A DNA stretch of 64,000 nucleotides from Lantana camara. Lineage: Eukaryota; Streptophyta; Magnoliopsida; Lamiales; Verbenaceae. The DNA is taken from assembly GCA_037501455.1 (NCBI GenBank), contig CM074857.1, positions 109,463,501 through 109,527,500 on the forward strand, read 5' to 3'. Below the pieces are notes generated by a model. The model ran no database searches and was not told the DNA's origin. It saw nothing but the letters and a program-made list of their open reading frames with translations. Each line of letters starts with the position of its first letter. The first letter of the stretch is position 1. The position numbers and the translations under genes are program-made. Positions 13,427-24,568 of this stretch are shown piece after piece.

Positions 13427-16400
13427 ACCCTGTCTCTCCGACGAGCCAGGTATAATGTCATGAGAAGGTTCATTGACATAATTATGTTCTTTTAATTTAA
13501 TTTATATGCTAGATCACTTGTTTAAGTGACTTCCATGCCCTATGTGTTTAAATTTAACTTTTAATTCCTTGTACTTAACTTCTATTATTTGAATTTAATT
13601 CCGAACTTAGTGAATACATGAAATATATGTTTTATGAACTTGTGTGTATGTTCATTTTATGCTTCTAGACTCGTTTGACAAGGTCTTGGACCTAATTTGA
13701 ATTTTGGTGACTTAAGGACCTAAAGGGCAATTAGGACACCTTGGGTTCCAGATCACATAACTTGAGCTCGGGAATTCGGATTCAAATTCGACACCACCAT
13801 TCGACTCGTATCGATGATTCAGATCCCATGGAACAAGCTTTATAATTTTCTAAGTTTTGGACCTCCGAAACTTTCCCAAATCGAGACATATGTACCGGAT
13901 CCTCAACCCACCCATTTTAACCCAATAATTAACTCGTTTAAGCCATTTCTTAACCCGTTTTAAACCCAACTTAATCCCTTATTCTCTCTCACTCTCCCAT
14001 TTCATTCAAACAAGGAAAAAGGAGGAAGAAAGCAAGAAAATAAGAAGAAAGCACAAGTCCTTCACAGACTTGATACATTTTGAACTCAAGACCACACTTC
14101 TTCTTCTACACACTTCAAGGTTTGTTTGGTTTTTAATTCTCCATCTTCTTGTGCTCATTTTTATCCAATTATTTCTTGTTTTAATCTATGGTTTCATGTT
14201 ATATGAGAAACGAGATGAATAGTAAGGGTTTGTAAGAAATTCTGGAGTTTGAGTTCAATCTTGCACCTTTTGATGATCTAAGAGTTGTGTGATGTTCCTT
14301 TGTGCTTCTTTAACTCATTTATAAGCTTGGATTAGAAGGTGGTTGAGTATTTATTGATGTGCCATTAATGAACTTTGAATTTGTTGAAGTTTAAGAAGGT
14401 TATATGTTGTGTATATGCATCCTTGTCTTTAGCTAGTTTGTGTCGTGTGAATATGTGATGGATTGGGCATGATTTATACTAGCTTTAGCCTTTGTTTTCT
14501 GCCTCAAGTTGAGCCCGGAGTTGCTACGGTTGTTCTGCCCCTTTCCCCTGTGTTTTAAGTTGCTGTTGTTGCTCTTTTTTTTTTTTAGAGACGAAGCAGT
14601 CGTGTGGCCGTGCACGTTTTGTGCTTTAAACACGCGAGGTAGCACGGAAATGTTAGAATTTTGGGGAATTTTTTCCCCTCGCGGCTCTATGCCTTCCCAG
14701 GCTAAATTTCGTGTGGCCATGCAGACTTCATTTGTGCTCCGATTGGCCTCAGATTTTAATTGTAGAATTTTTTTTAGTTTAGAGTATTCTCCAATTGGAA
14801 TCACCTTAAAATTCATCCTGGTTTGTGAGATATAACCGTTTGAAAATAGTGTCGCCACTTCACCGGAATTCTGCATTTGTCCAACTTCAAACCTACCCCA
14901 ATTTCGGACCACTTTGAACCAAAATCCGAGCCATATACCGTTGGAAAGACCTATTTGTTTAGTTTCCTATCCAATAAACAAAACTCAATTCCAACATTTC
15001 AAATGCAAGATATTCCCATTTTTGTACAGCTTGTGCATTTTGATAATCTGTCATCTTTTGTTTAATTTTGCTTGGAGCTCCTTTTAATAGTTCTCTTTCG
15101 TTTCCCTTGCATTTTCGCACCCCATTTATGACTCCTATGTGTTGTTAACATGTTGTACAATGTCTTATGATGTTTATTTTATTTTTATGATATCATTTGC
15201 AAGGTGCAAACGTGACTTTAACGTTTAAATGCTACATATGATGTTCCTTTGTTTCTAATGCATCTCTTTATGCATTTTATTGCATTTCTTTCATATCTAA
15301 CATGATTCTAAGATGTTGATTGTTTGTTGTATGTTGTGTTATGACATGTTTATTGATTTTATACCTTGGAATTTATATGCTAACGTGATGTTACAATGTG
15401 GTTAAATGACATCTTATGCCATCTTGTTGCATTCCTTTGCATTCATTCACATTGTTGTCCATCTATTTGGTACATATTTGAGTCTAAATCTTGGGTTTGT
15501 GTTTGTTTGTCATAGAGGAGGTCCCCGGTGTCGGTTTTGAGTCCGAGATACAGGTTGTGGTGGTCGGCAAACTCTTATTTTTTATGTTGCGCACAAGGTG
15601 AGGTTTAGGATCTTTTCTTTTAGTTAAGGGACCTATAACCCCTACATGCTCGTGTTTCTTGCCCACACGTGACTATATATTATATATATAGTTAAATATG
15701 CGTTGAGTATGATATGTTATGATCTTTTGAACACCTTCGGATTTGAAAGTATGTATATGGGCATATATAAGCTTGAGTTTTGAAACCCTTATGATATGTT
15801 ATGCTATGATATGCTGTGTAAGTGAGTTAAGCCATGAAAGATTGGTATATGTATGTTATGTTCCGTATGTTTGGGCCCCGGAGCTACGAGCAAGGACACC
15901 CGGGACGGTATTAGGCCGTCGGGATCATCACTTTTTAGCATAGTTCCATCCGAAATGTGACGCGTGACCCCTGGGAGTTTGAAAAGGTGTACTCTTCGAC
16001 GCTCTCGGTGTAAAAGCCGAGAAAGACTCATAGGGGGAGCGCTACCCCTCGAGGTTATGTTATGTATGGATAGTTAGGGTTTATGTAGCCCTTCTATCTC
16101 AAAGTTTGGGTGGATTGTATGTATGATTTCGAATTTTCTTATGCTAATATGAGAGGTAAGGTTGGAAACTCGTTACTCACTCGAGCATTATGATTTTATG
16201 CCTTGGAATTGTGAAATAGGGATAGTTTTATGAAACGTTATGAATAAGTATACGTATATGTATTAGTTTTTCTTTGAAAATGCTTTGGTATGAAAACCCT
16301 ATTCTTTGGTTCATGATTCCTCCCTTTGATACGTGTTTTGCTCTATTATGTATAGCGTGTGGGTGTGCGTTAGCCCCCTCACTTAGTCAGTTGACTGACT

Positions 16401-16817
16401 CCTCTCTTATCTTTTTAGGTGATAGGTTCTTTTGAGCTCGTGATAGGCGGGAAAATGCATCTGTTGATTCACACTTGGTCGTATAGATCGGGATAGGTTG
16501 CATTTGGTCTCATGTGCATACTTTTATGTTTCGTACTCTTGGAATTTTGATTTATACTATGGATTTATGGAATTGTATCTCATATATATTTGATCTCTTG
16601 GCCCTAGTTTGAATATTTGATGATATTACTTCCGCTATCTTGCTGTTGTGATTGGAATTTGTTTACTTTTGCGCACTCTGAGTGTGTGTTAGCTCCGCCT
16701 AGCCTAGTGGGTGTGTTGGTCTCCCGTTCGCTATGACTTGGACTTGGGTACGGATTTCCCATTTCGTATTCGGGTTCAGGTCTTCGTGCGGGGGATATAG
16801 TGTCCCACGTGCGGGGA
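13427..16817 (+). mobile_element. LTR of a second gypsy family (copy a, plus orientation)
   Basis: It begins TGTGACACC at 13427, and its ends match, in reverse complement, the LTR at 42243-45167. Shared landmarks are the segment near 15590 (GGTGAGGTTTAGGATC), the block near 16370 (TTAGCCCCCTCACTTAG) and the last 130 bp (GCCTAGCCTAGTGGGTGTG, then GTGTCCCACGTGCGGGG). The final TGCTACA is missing; the copy stops at about 16817 against an inverted fragment of the same family. No internal domain is attached, so it is a solo or recombined LTR. Confidence 0.82.
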
Positions 16818-18250
16818 ACAAACTGAATACAAAAACAGGACTTAGACTTAAGAATGAACCACTTAGACACACGACGAATGCTTATGCTTGGCATAAAGTC
16901 ATGGGTCACGTATATATCCATAAATTATTCATTTAAAATCATATAATTGCACACCAAATACGTTTCACCCAATTAAAGAAGCATACTATAAAGTTCAGGA
17001 TGAAGAGTGCGTAATTAACATGCGTAAAAAACTCATTCATTAATATTAAATTACATTTCATGCACATAACATAGCATATAATGCAAATTCATATCGAAAC
17101 ATGCAAATTAATTAAGATATAAATCATTAAGAGGCGTAAGAAATCAATTAAAGCATAAAAAGATCTCACACCAACTCTCTGGACAACGGGAATGGCCATT
17201 CCGGCCACAAGGCAAAAATCAGAATGCCCATTCCCACGAGCGCTGCCCGGAAGTGCCATTCCCACGATAAGAAAAAACTCAGAATTGCCATTCCCACGAG
17301 CGCTGCCCGGAACGGCAGTTCCAAGCTGAAGCAAAAAATGGGAATTACCGTTCCCATCGATGGACGAGAAGGGTCGTTCCGGCTCTAAGGCTAAAACGAA
17401 AAGAGTTGTTCCGGCCTGATCCTGGCAAGAAGAAAGAGCAGCAGCAGCCATGGCTTCGGGAAGCAACCACAAACACACACACGCACAGCCACACACAACT
17501 CCAAATTGCACAAAAATCATACCACGAAGCAAGTACGACATGTAGAACACATAAGTACACACTAGAGCTCATGAAATAAGCTCAAACACACAAAATCCCC
17601 AACCCGACACTATTCATCATCTTCCCTAACAAAGTACGTAGGCATATCCAAGGCACAAAAGAGGTATTAAAATGAAGCACGTAATGAGAAAAATATAAAT
17701 CTTACCTTAGATCGTCGATCGAATGGTTGGATATCGCAAGCTCGAGCTCCGAAGTTTGAAGGCCAAATGGGAGGGGGGCTCATCTTCTCTTCTTTGATTC
17801 TTCCTTGTCACATATGAAATGGGAAATGGAAAAAAGGGATTAGCCCCTTTTTGGGGCTGGTCAAACGGGAAGGTCAAAATGGGGTTCGGTTCGTTTGGAT
17901 CGGATTTTAAAATGGTAGGGCGATCAAATGACTTTAGAAAAATATAAGGTTAATTCAATTAAATTCGAATCGTCGAAACGAATCCAACGGTAGGGTCAAA
18001 ATTCAAATTTGAATTCTCAAGATGAAGATAGCCACGAAGGCCCAAAACACCCTAATTACAATTAGGTCCCTAATTTACAAATATTAGACAATTGAGCCCA
18101 AGTACATTCCAATTGAATTCTAAGGCGCACATAATTAAAATTAAATTCACGTTGACACATAGGATATGCGAGTCACATAATTCACGAATATATAGAATTA
18201 AACTCTCTCGTGATGCCATACCTGGATTGCCGAAGAGACGGGGCGTCACA
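16818..18250 (-). mobile_element. LTR fragment of the second gypsy family (copy b, minus orientation)
   Basis: From 16818 the sequence matches 43551 onwards of the complete LTR and runs to its terminus, GGGGCGTCACA, at 18250. The first roughly 1.3 kb (in plus-strand order) of that LTR are missing. Copies a and b abut in opposite orientation, so much of b is complementary to the first part of a. Within 17190-17400 lies a tandem array of about 30-bp hairpin units. The reading frame at 17089-17562 is spurious. Confidence 0.8.
17190..17400. repeat. Tandem hairpin units in LTR copy b
   Basis: About seven units of 29-32 bp, each centred on a short inverted repeat. Clear cases: GGAATGGCCATTCC (17190-17203), GAATG..CATTC (17222-17233), GAAT..ATTC (17282-17293), GGAAC..GTTCC (17309-17322) and ATGGGAA..TTCCCAT around a 6-nt loop (17338-17357). 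Arms differ between units yet stay complementary. A shared 23-bp block with core CACGAGCGCTGCCCGG occurs twice. The related LTR at 42243 has a similar array in the equivalent region. Confidence 0.7.
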
Positions 18251-19121
18251 GTCACGTGCGTGACACTTGTCATGGGGCCCACGCACGTGTTGCTCCATTT
18301 GATCAACCTTTTGATCATTTTATTAATCCGATTAACTTCCTACCAAAACCCTTGTGACTTTGCATTTGTGTGTGATCCTTTAGGTTTATTATTTGATTAG
18401 CAGTGATATTAATTAATTAATTTTCATATTTAATTAGTTAGTTCATAGATCACACTACCATAATCTAGCAATGGGTGTGTGACCCCTAGCCGAATAACGA
18501 AATGAATCGAAGAACCTTTCAGCCAATGACAATCAGTGAAATACGATCGTCCTACATCTCCACCTCTCAATCAAGATATTAATGTATGGAATAAACTTAG
18601 AACCTTGTTATTCTTGATCTTTAAAGTTAAGTTCGTATCATATCCATCTAGATCTCAATCCAAGAAAACCCCATTTTATTGATGTCTTGATCTTTTATCC
18701 ACCTTAGCCAAAGGTTTAATATTTAATGGACTAAGAACAACTTAATCAGTAAGAGATCATTCTTGTTCCTAACAAGTGTAGGTCCTTTATTGATTCTACT
18801 AATTCTACATATGCCACTTGTGTAATCCCAACATGAACTGGAATTCAGCTGTCTAAAGTCGACACCCTTTTGAGTCCATATCAAAGATTACAGAGTTAGC
18901 TCATACTAGAAATTATAGAATCTCGAGTCAAAGGATTATTAATCACGTCATTGACATGTGAGATATTTCCTAATCTAGAAGTTTCTGGAAATCTCCTTTC
19001 CGTTTTAGGAATGTTCTCATGCGGGACATCTCAGTGATACAGTTCTTGTAACAATCACCCTTATTCATTACGAATGCATCATCATACGCACTTCTCAACC
19101 CATGAAACCGGGTGACCCTTC
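18251..19121. other. Unassigned stretch between two facing LTR termini
   Basis: About 870 bp without a supported reading frame. It lies between the 5' terminus of a minus-oriented LTR (GGCGTCACA) and that of a plus-oriented LTR (TGTGACACC). The first 40 bp contain the near-palindrome CACGTGCGTGACAC and its partner GCACGTG. A TGTGTGATC near 18370 and a GATCACAC near 18450 are inverted copies. It may be part of a non-autonomous element or the original target DNA; I cannot tell. Confidence 0.4.
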
Positions 19122-19639
19122 TTGTGACACCCCGTCCGATCGTACGTACAGGTTCGTGCTAAGTGTGAGTTTATTTTCTGTATTTGTATTTATTTCAATA
19201 TCCTATTTGATTTATTTAATTGTTATCTACCTCTTATTCAATTACTTATATGAAATTATATGTAATTCCTTGATTAAATGTTGAAATATTCCCTATGTGT
19301 TTATATGATTTGAATTCTTATGATTTATGGATTTATATGATATGAATTTATATCTCAAGCATGTTAATTTCATGAATTATATGATATATATGAATTAAGG
19401 GTGTTTTTGTATGATTTTGTTATGTTTTGGACTTGTTTCAAACCTTTGTGGACTCAATTGCACTTTTTCTTATGTTTAGGGCCTATTTGCAAATAGGCTA
19501 TTCTTGAGTCCTTTCTAGCAAAACTTGAGTTCGGAAATTCGGACTTGAATTATAACTTCCTTGTTGGACTTTTTTCGATGATTCGGATCCAACGGAACAA
19601 GCTTTATATTTTTCTGAAGCCGTTCGGACCCCCGATAAC
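19122..19639 (+). mobile_element. LTR fragment of the second gypsy family (copy c)
   Basis: It starts TGTGACACCCCGTCCGATCG, which is the reverse complement of the terminus of the LTR at 42243-45167 apart from a few bases. Further in, it shares the block around GATTCGGATCCAACGGAAC with copies a and g. It stops near 19639, where A+T-rich unrelated sequence begins. Confidence 0.75.
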
Positions 19640-20010
19640 AAGTATTTAATTATTTAAATTGGTGTATGAATATTTGATAGTGGTTAAATATAAAAAAAAT
19701 GACAAAACAATAACAATGGAGTTAGCCCAGTTGGTTTGGGGTTCAGTCTTCTTCACTATAGTTAATTAATAATAAAGTAGTAAAATTTTTAATGCAATAT
19801 GTATTAATATAAATAATTATATATTTAAAAATAATTTTATTTAAACTATGATAATAAGTATTTAATTATTTAAGTTAATGTATGAATATTAGATTGTTGT
19901 TAAATATAAAAAAAGACATACTATAACCATTAACATAGCTAGCCGAGTTGGTTGGTCTCCAACCTTCTTCATTGGAGACCCAGGTTCGATTCCGGATGGG
20001 AGCGAATTAT
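19640..20010 (+). repeat. Diverged 216-bp tandem duplication with tRNA-like (SINE) segment
   Basis: Two diverged copies begin AAGTATTTAATTATTTAA at 19640 and 19856. The second carries a perfect Pol III A box, TAGCCGAGTTGG (19940-19951), and B box, GGTTCGATTCC (19983-19993), at tRNA-like spacing, with a 6-bp anticodon-stem-like pairing CTCCAA/TTGGAG between them. The presumed acceptor arms do not pair, so it is not a tRNA gene. A tRNA-derived SINE remnant is the best reading. Confidence 0.55.
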
Positions 20011-20129
20011 TCAACATTTATCATGAGCCACCTTGGGCTGGCTTGGCTCGGTCCTGTTGGTGCGGTCCGGCTGCTAGGTCGAGCCTACTAGGCTGGTGAA
20101 TGTGTGAGGTGGTTCTGGGGCCCACAAAA

Positions 20130-20454
20130 AAAAATTTAATTAATTAATTTGAATTATTAGCTTTTGCGACGGATTTTGCAACGGAGATTTCGTTGCAAAA
20201 AGGCAAAAAAATGAATTAATTATTGATTACTTTGCAACGGAAAATTCGTTGCTAAATCTGTTGCTAAAACCGTTGCTAATTTCCGTGTTAGTAATTCGTC
20301 ACTAAATTCGTTGCTATAAGTTCGTTGCTAATTCCGTTGCTACAGATTAGCCACGAGGGTTATAGCAACGAAAAATTTTCGATGCTAAATCCGTTGCTAA
20401 TAGGGCCAAAATCCGTTGCTAAATCCGTTGCTATATGGCATTTTTCTGGTAGTG
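20130..20454. mobile_element. CACTA (En/Spm) transposon terminus
   Basis: The right end reads TTTTTCTGGTAGTG, the reverse complement of CACTACCAGAAAAA, the hallmark CACTA terminus. The 300 bp inside it hold many direct and inverted copies of CCGTTGCTAA / GCAACGGA, the subterminal repeats expected for transposase binding. The matching left terminus was not found, so the left limit is approximate. It abuts a truncated LTR. Confidence 0.78.
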
Positions 20455-23433
20455 CCCTAACCGTCCCGGGGGCTCCTTACCCGTAGCTCCTGGGCCCCAT
20501 AACAGAACAGAACATAACATATACCAACTTTCATGGTAATCTCGCTACATAAGCATCACATAACTTAACTTTCCGAAATAGCTTACATATGCCTTCATAC
20601 TTAATTTCCAAAACTGAAGTTGTATCATAAGGTCATAATCATATCATATCCAACACATATTTAATCGTATATATAGTATATAATCGCATGCGGGGATTGA
20701 AATCATCATATTGGGGTCATAGGTCGTTTAACTATACAAAATCCTAAACCTCACCTGAGAAGCGACAAGATATGAGAACTGACAAGACTTGTCCAAACTC
20801 GATCGGGTTATCTCCGCCCTGGAGATCTCTGTACATAAAAGGAAAATACAGTGTACTCGTGAGACAAGACTCAGACATGAACCATAGAGACGTACGGCGA
20901 TGCTCAACATGATAGTGGTATGCACAAGTGCCCATGTTACTTCCAATGTGGTGTCGTGGTCAGTTAAGGCATATCAATGCGCAACAAGGTTATATTTACA
21001 AGTAGAAATTCTAAATATAAGTATAAGATAAATTCAAGTATCATACAACATTCAATGTTCCAAGCATATTTTTTATCTTAAGTGGTTTACAAGGTATGAA
21101 AATATTACACTTAGCACCCTTGAGCAAATTATGAAGATTTGAAAACATTACACAAGCACAAGTCCTTGACAAATCCATTATCCAAGCTGACAAGAATTAA
21201 GTCCTTGTTACCAAGTTGGGATATATCAATTTGGGTTTAATTATGTCCACGGAAACATACAATTACGCGTACCATAAAACATTTGTTGGATGTCTTAGAA
21301 AGATCCTTGAATACAATTTATTAACTCACTTAACAACTCCAATAAATAATCCAATTTACACATATACTTAGGTGTCAACATATTTCGACATACACAACTC
21401 CTCACAATTTAATTTATTTAAACAGGTTTAAACTCAATTTAATTCAATCTATAAGAATTCATTCCAATTTGAATATATGTTCCCAAAGATCATTCATACT
21501 TAACAACGCAGTTGTACAACCCAGTACACATTCTCATCATATAGCACAATCAGGCAACAAGCTAATTTTCTCAAATATGCTCATAATTCTATACCAATGT
21601 ACACATACGGTTGTTACCCAGATTTATGAATAACCAAATCTAACACTTTTCAATTAAAAAGAACTCATAGCTTTTACTTGAACTAATACAGATTACATAA
21701 TCCAAACAAATACTAATAAATACTAGTTAGACGAATTAATTAAATCAACCTAACACACTAATTACAATTACAAGTTAACCAACTCAACTTATGCTACAAC
21801 CAAATTTGCAATTCGGCATCATCAAGATCAAACATCCTACAGCAGTTTGAGTTATGTTCTTAAAACTCCATAATCAGAAATTAAATCAATTTAACTACAC
21901 GATTAACGACCATTAATTTAAACATCTAATTAAGTTCAAATGACTGAAATAAAAAAAGGGTTTACAATTGCAAAGAGCAGCTGCTAATGGTGATCAGTGA
22001 AAGGCGTCTGAGCTGGTGGCGATTTTCGTCGAAGAAGGAGAAGTCGTTGAACCGCTGCAGGAACCGAAAGGGGGAGGCATCGGATCTACTGCTGCTTGCC
22101 CTGTTTGTCCTTGTTTACAGGGGTGACTCATAGTGGCGGGGAATGGCGAGTGAGGCACTGAAGGTTGCACATGTTATTATCCCTGTCTTGACCGAGAGAG
22201 AGATCGAAATAACAGGGGGAAAAATGAGAGCAAAAGGGCAGTGGTTGTACCGGTTAGATATTTGACGGCAAGGTGGTGGCGGCATTAGGGCTGCTTCTTG
22301 TCATCTGAAATGGGAGAGAAAGAGAGCAGGGTGGCGTCTGCGGTTGTCCAAGGAAGCACAGACGGCAGCTGGATCTAAAACAAGAGAGAGGTCGTCGTTT
22401 GCTATAGATCTATTCCCTCTATTGGCGGTAAGATGGCGGGGTTTCTAGATATGGCGGTGGTGGTGGTCGCCTGGAATGGGAGCCCACGGCGGAGACGGCA
22501 CGGTGGAGACGGCATTGTGGTTGTTGTTGTGCCGCTACTGGGACAGCGATGGTGGTGCAATGGTGGGATCAGGTGGAGTTCTTCCACACCTGTCCAGATC
22601 TGAGCGCGGGTGGTGGTGCTAGCAGAGTTGGCGGTGAGAAGGTGGTGGAGAAACTGAGGTAGGGGAAAGCGGTGCCTGCTATTGTGATTGTTGGCGAAAG
22701 ATGGTGGCGGTGGTCGTTTGCCGGAGGAAGGAGATCAGGCGGCTAAAAGAGTGGTGTGCGGCGGCAGAAGAGCTCGCTGGGGCGGCGGAGATGGCGGGAA
22801 GAAAGGCGGAGCTTCTGAAGTTGGTGTGGAGGGAGGATGTTGATGGTTGTCGGAGAAGGTGGTGGCGGCAGTTCGCTGGTGGTTGGAGAAGCCAGCGCTG
22901 CTGAAGCTGCTGCTATTGAAGACGAATGGAGGAAGAAGGGAATGAATGAGAGAAGCTAGGTTTTCGGTGTACTAAAAGGCTTAAATTCGAAAATTGCACA
23001 TAAGTCCCTCGAAAGTGTAGGTCAAGCGATTAAGTCCACAGATTTAAGTAAGACTTAGATCAAGCCCAATTAGAGATTGCGTAATTATAAAAGCATCTCC
23101 AAGATTTTAAAGAAAGTATTAGTAAGTCCAAATTCGAATTTTAGAAATTATAAAAGTACCCCAAAAATTTAAAGTGATGTCCAGTTAAGTCCAATTGAAT
23201 TTCTCACGATTAGAAATTGATCCCCAATTTTAATTAATTCCAAATTAGCCCATATAATTTAAATTAAGAGAGCAATTAGGTATTACACACATATGTCAAA
23301 AGGATGCAATCGAGCTAATTTAAACAATTAAAACATAAATAAAGAAATTCAAACACACGCAGAGTTAATTAAATAACAATTTAATCGCACGAAAACGACA
23401 TCGTATCTTGCTCCGAAAATGCAGGGTGTTACA
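20455..23433 (-). mobile_element. 3' LTR of gag-only element (5' truncated)
   Basis: It matches 26783-29792 nearly base for base and ends GGGTGTTACA at 23433. The first 981 bp present in the other LTR are missing, cut off at the CACTA terminus. The LTR has a G-rich zone with GGT/GGC triplets near 22400-22920 that produces spurious Pro/His-rich frames on the minus strand and Arg/Trp-rich frames on the plus strand; I do not annotate these. Confidence 0.88.
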
Positions 23434-23449
23434 ACCTTCCCCCCTTAAG
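23434..23449 (-). other. Polypurine tract of the gag-only element
   Basis: On the minus strand the tract AAGGGGGGAAGGT lies directly against the 3' LTR. It would prime plus-strand synthesis and shows that the element keeps the cis signals needed for mobilisation by another element's reverse transcriptase. Confidence 0.75.
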
Positions 23450-23756
23450 AGAACCTGGTCCCCAGGTTCCACTGCTGAGCTGGAAAAGCTTCGAGTGATA
23501 TTGTCTTAACCTTTCTCAAGGAGTTGCGTAAAATTTAGCCTCCGTTGTGAAGTTTACTCTCATTGTCTTTACTGAACCTTTCTCGCGATGTCTCGTTGCC
23601 ATTGGGATTCATTCGAGTACTGGACCGTTGCTTTCCTCAAGTTGTTCATCATTCCCATAAGACGAATAATTGTTACTGCACTCAACTTCGATTGCGTCGC
23701 AAACTCATCACTGCAGACCGTAGCCAGGACAACGCGTAACGCAACCTCAACAAACA

Positions 23757-24131
23757 AGAGAGAATCCCATCTCTCAGCACAAAAGGTGAGAGAACCCCGT
23801 CTCTCGAGCACAGATTTGAGAGAACCCCGTCTCTCAAGCACACAATCAAGAGAACCCCGTCTCTCAAACACATAATGAGATAACCCCGTTTCTTAACCTA
23901 AGTCTGACAGACTTCCACATCTCCCAAACATTCTAGTTTGAGAAAATCCAGCATTTCTCAAACCCCTACATTCGAGAGAATCCAGCATCTTCCGAATATC
24001 TAAGTACAAGAGAATCCACATCTCTTGTGCACAAAGTTTAGAAAGAGTCCAACATCTTTCTATCACATAAGTGGAGAGAATCCTACATCTCTCCAACACA
24101 TAAAAGAGGGAACCTAAGGTCTCTCTTGCAC
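23757..24131. repeat. Tandem array of about twelve covarying hairpins
   Basis: Units recur every 30-34 bp. Each is a short stem around a 6-8 nt loop of the type ATCCAGCA, ATCCACA or ACCCCG (plus strand). Stems differ but match: TTGAGAGA/TCTCTCAA near 23817, GTTTGAGAAA/TTTCTCAAAC near 23936 (10 bp, perfect), ACAAGAGA/TCTCTTGT near 24005, TAGAAAGA/TCTTTCTA near 24039, TGGAGAGA/TCTCTCCA near 24072. ATTCGAGAGA pairs with two mismatches near 23970, and two units near 23880-23925 are weak. The array lies between gag and the 3' LTR. The short minus-strand frames with LERRGSL repeats follow from the 30-bp period and do not continue through the array. Confidence 0.8.
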
Positions 24132-24568
24132 ATAAATCCACAGATCAACATTTATACATACACAAATCAGAGTAACACTTGATGAAAGGTATGCGATGCA
24201 TGTTTGGTGTACCTTATACGACTGATATCGGTGTCCCTTGAGTATAGATTCAACGCTCATACCTCGACTCAAGGGGGATATCGCGATGGAATCCCTGTAA
24301 AACAAGGTCACAGTATGTATGTATGTTATATGCGAGGTTAGTGAGCAATCAAGGGAGTTTTAAACCACATAGGCATGCTTAATCCAGATAAACACGTAAC
24401 TTATTCATTTCAATAACGGTTCACCAAAAACAGGTACTCCAGGTTATCAATGCTAGATCAGATATCCAAGTTATCACAATTAAAACCATAGTCATCACAC
24501 ACAACAAGCAAAATAAGGTGAGAGTATTTAAGCGATGCATGTATGCAAATGCCATGAATGCTAATACC

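Noticed and set aside
17089..17572. Minus-strand frames with GMAxPGSARGNG-like repeats as a protein
   Set aside because: The repeats follow from the 30-bp hairpin array in an LTR; the frame is not kept in copy g.
19933..20005. A functional tRNA gene
   Set aside because: A and B boxes are perfect, but the positions expected for the acceptor stem do not pair and the segment sits in a diverged duplication.
22402..22904. Pro/His-rich and Arg/Trp-rich reading frames as genes (also 28716-29244)
   Set aside because: They lie in the G-rich part of both LTR copies and on both strands; no domain, and the two copies are not conserved as frames.
23757..24131. CRISPR-like array of ~30-bp repeats
   Set aside because: Repeats are degenerate hairpins without unique spacers, in a plant retroelement, with no cas genes.
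23569..24141. LERRGSL-repeat peptide
   Set aside because: It arises from the hairpin array where the period is exactly 30; unit lengths of 31-34 break the frame.
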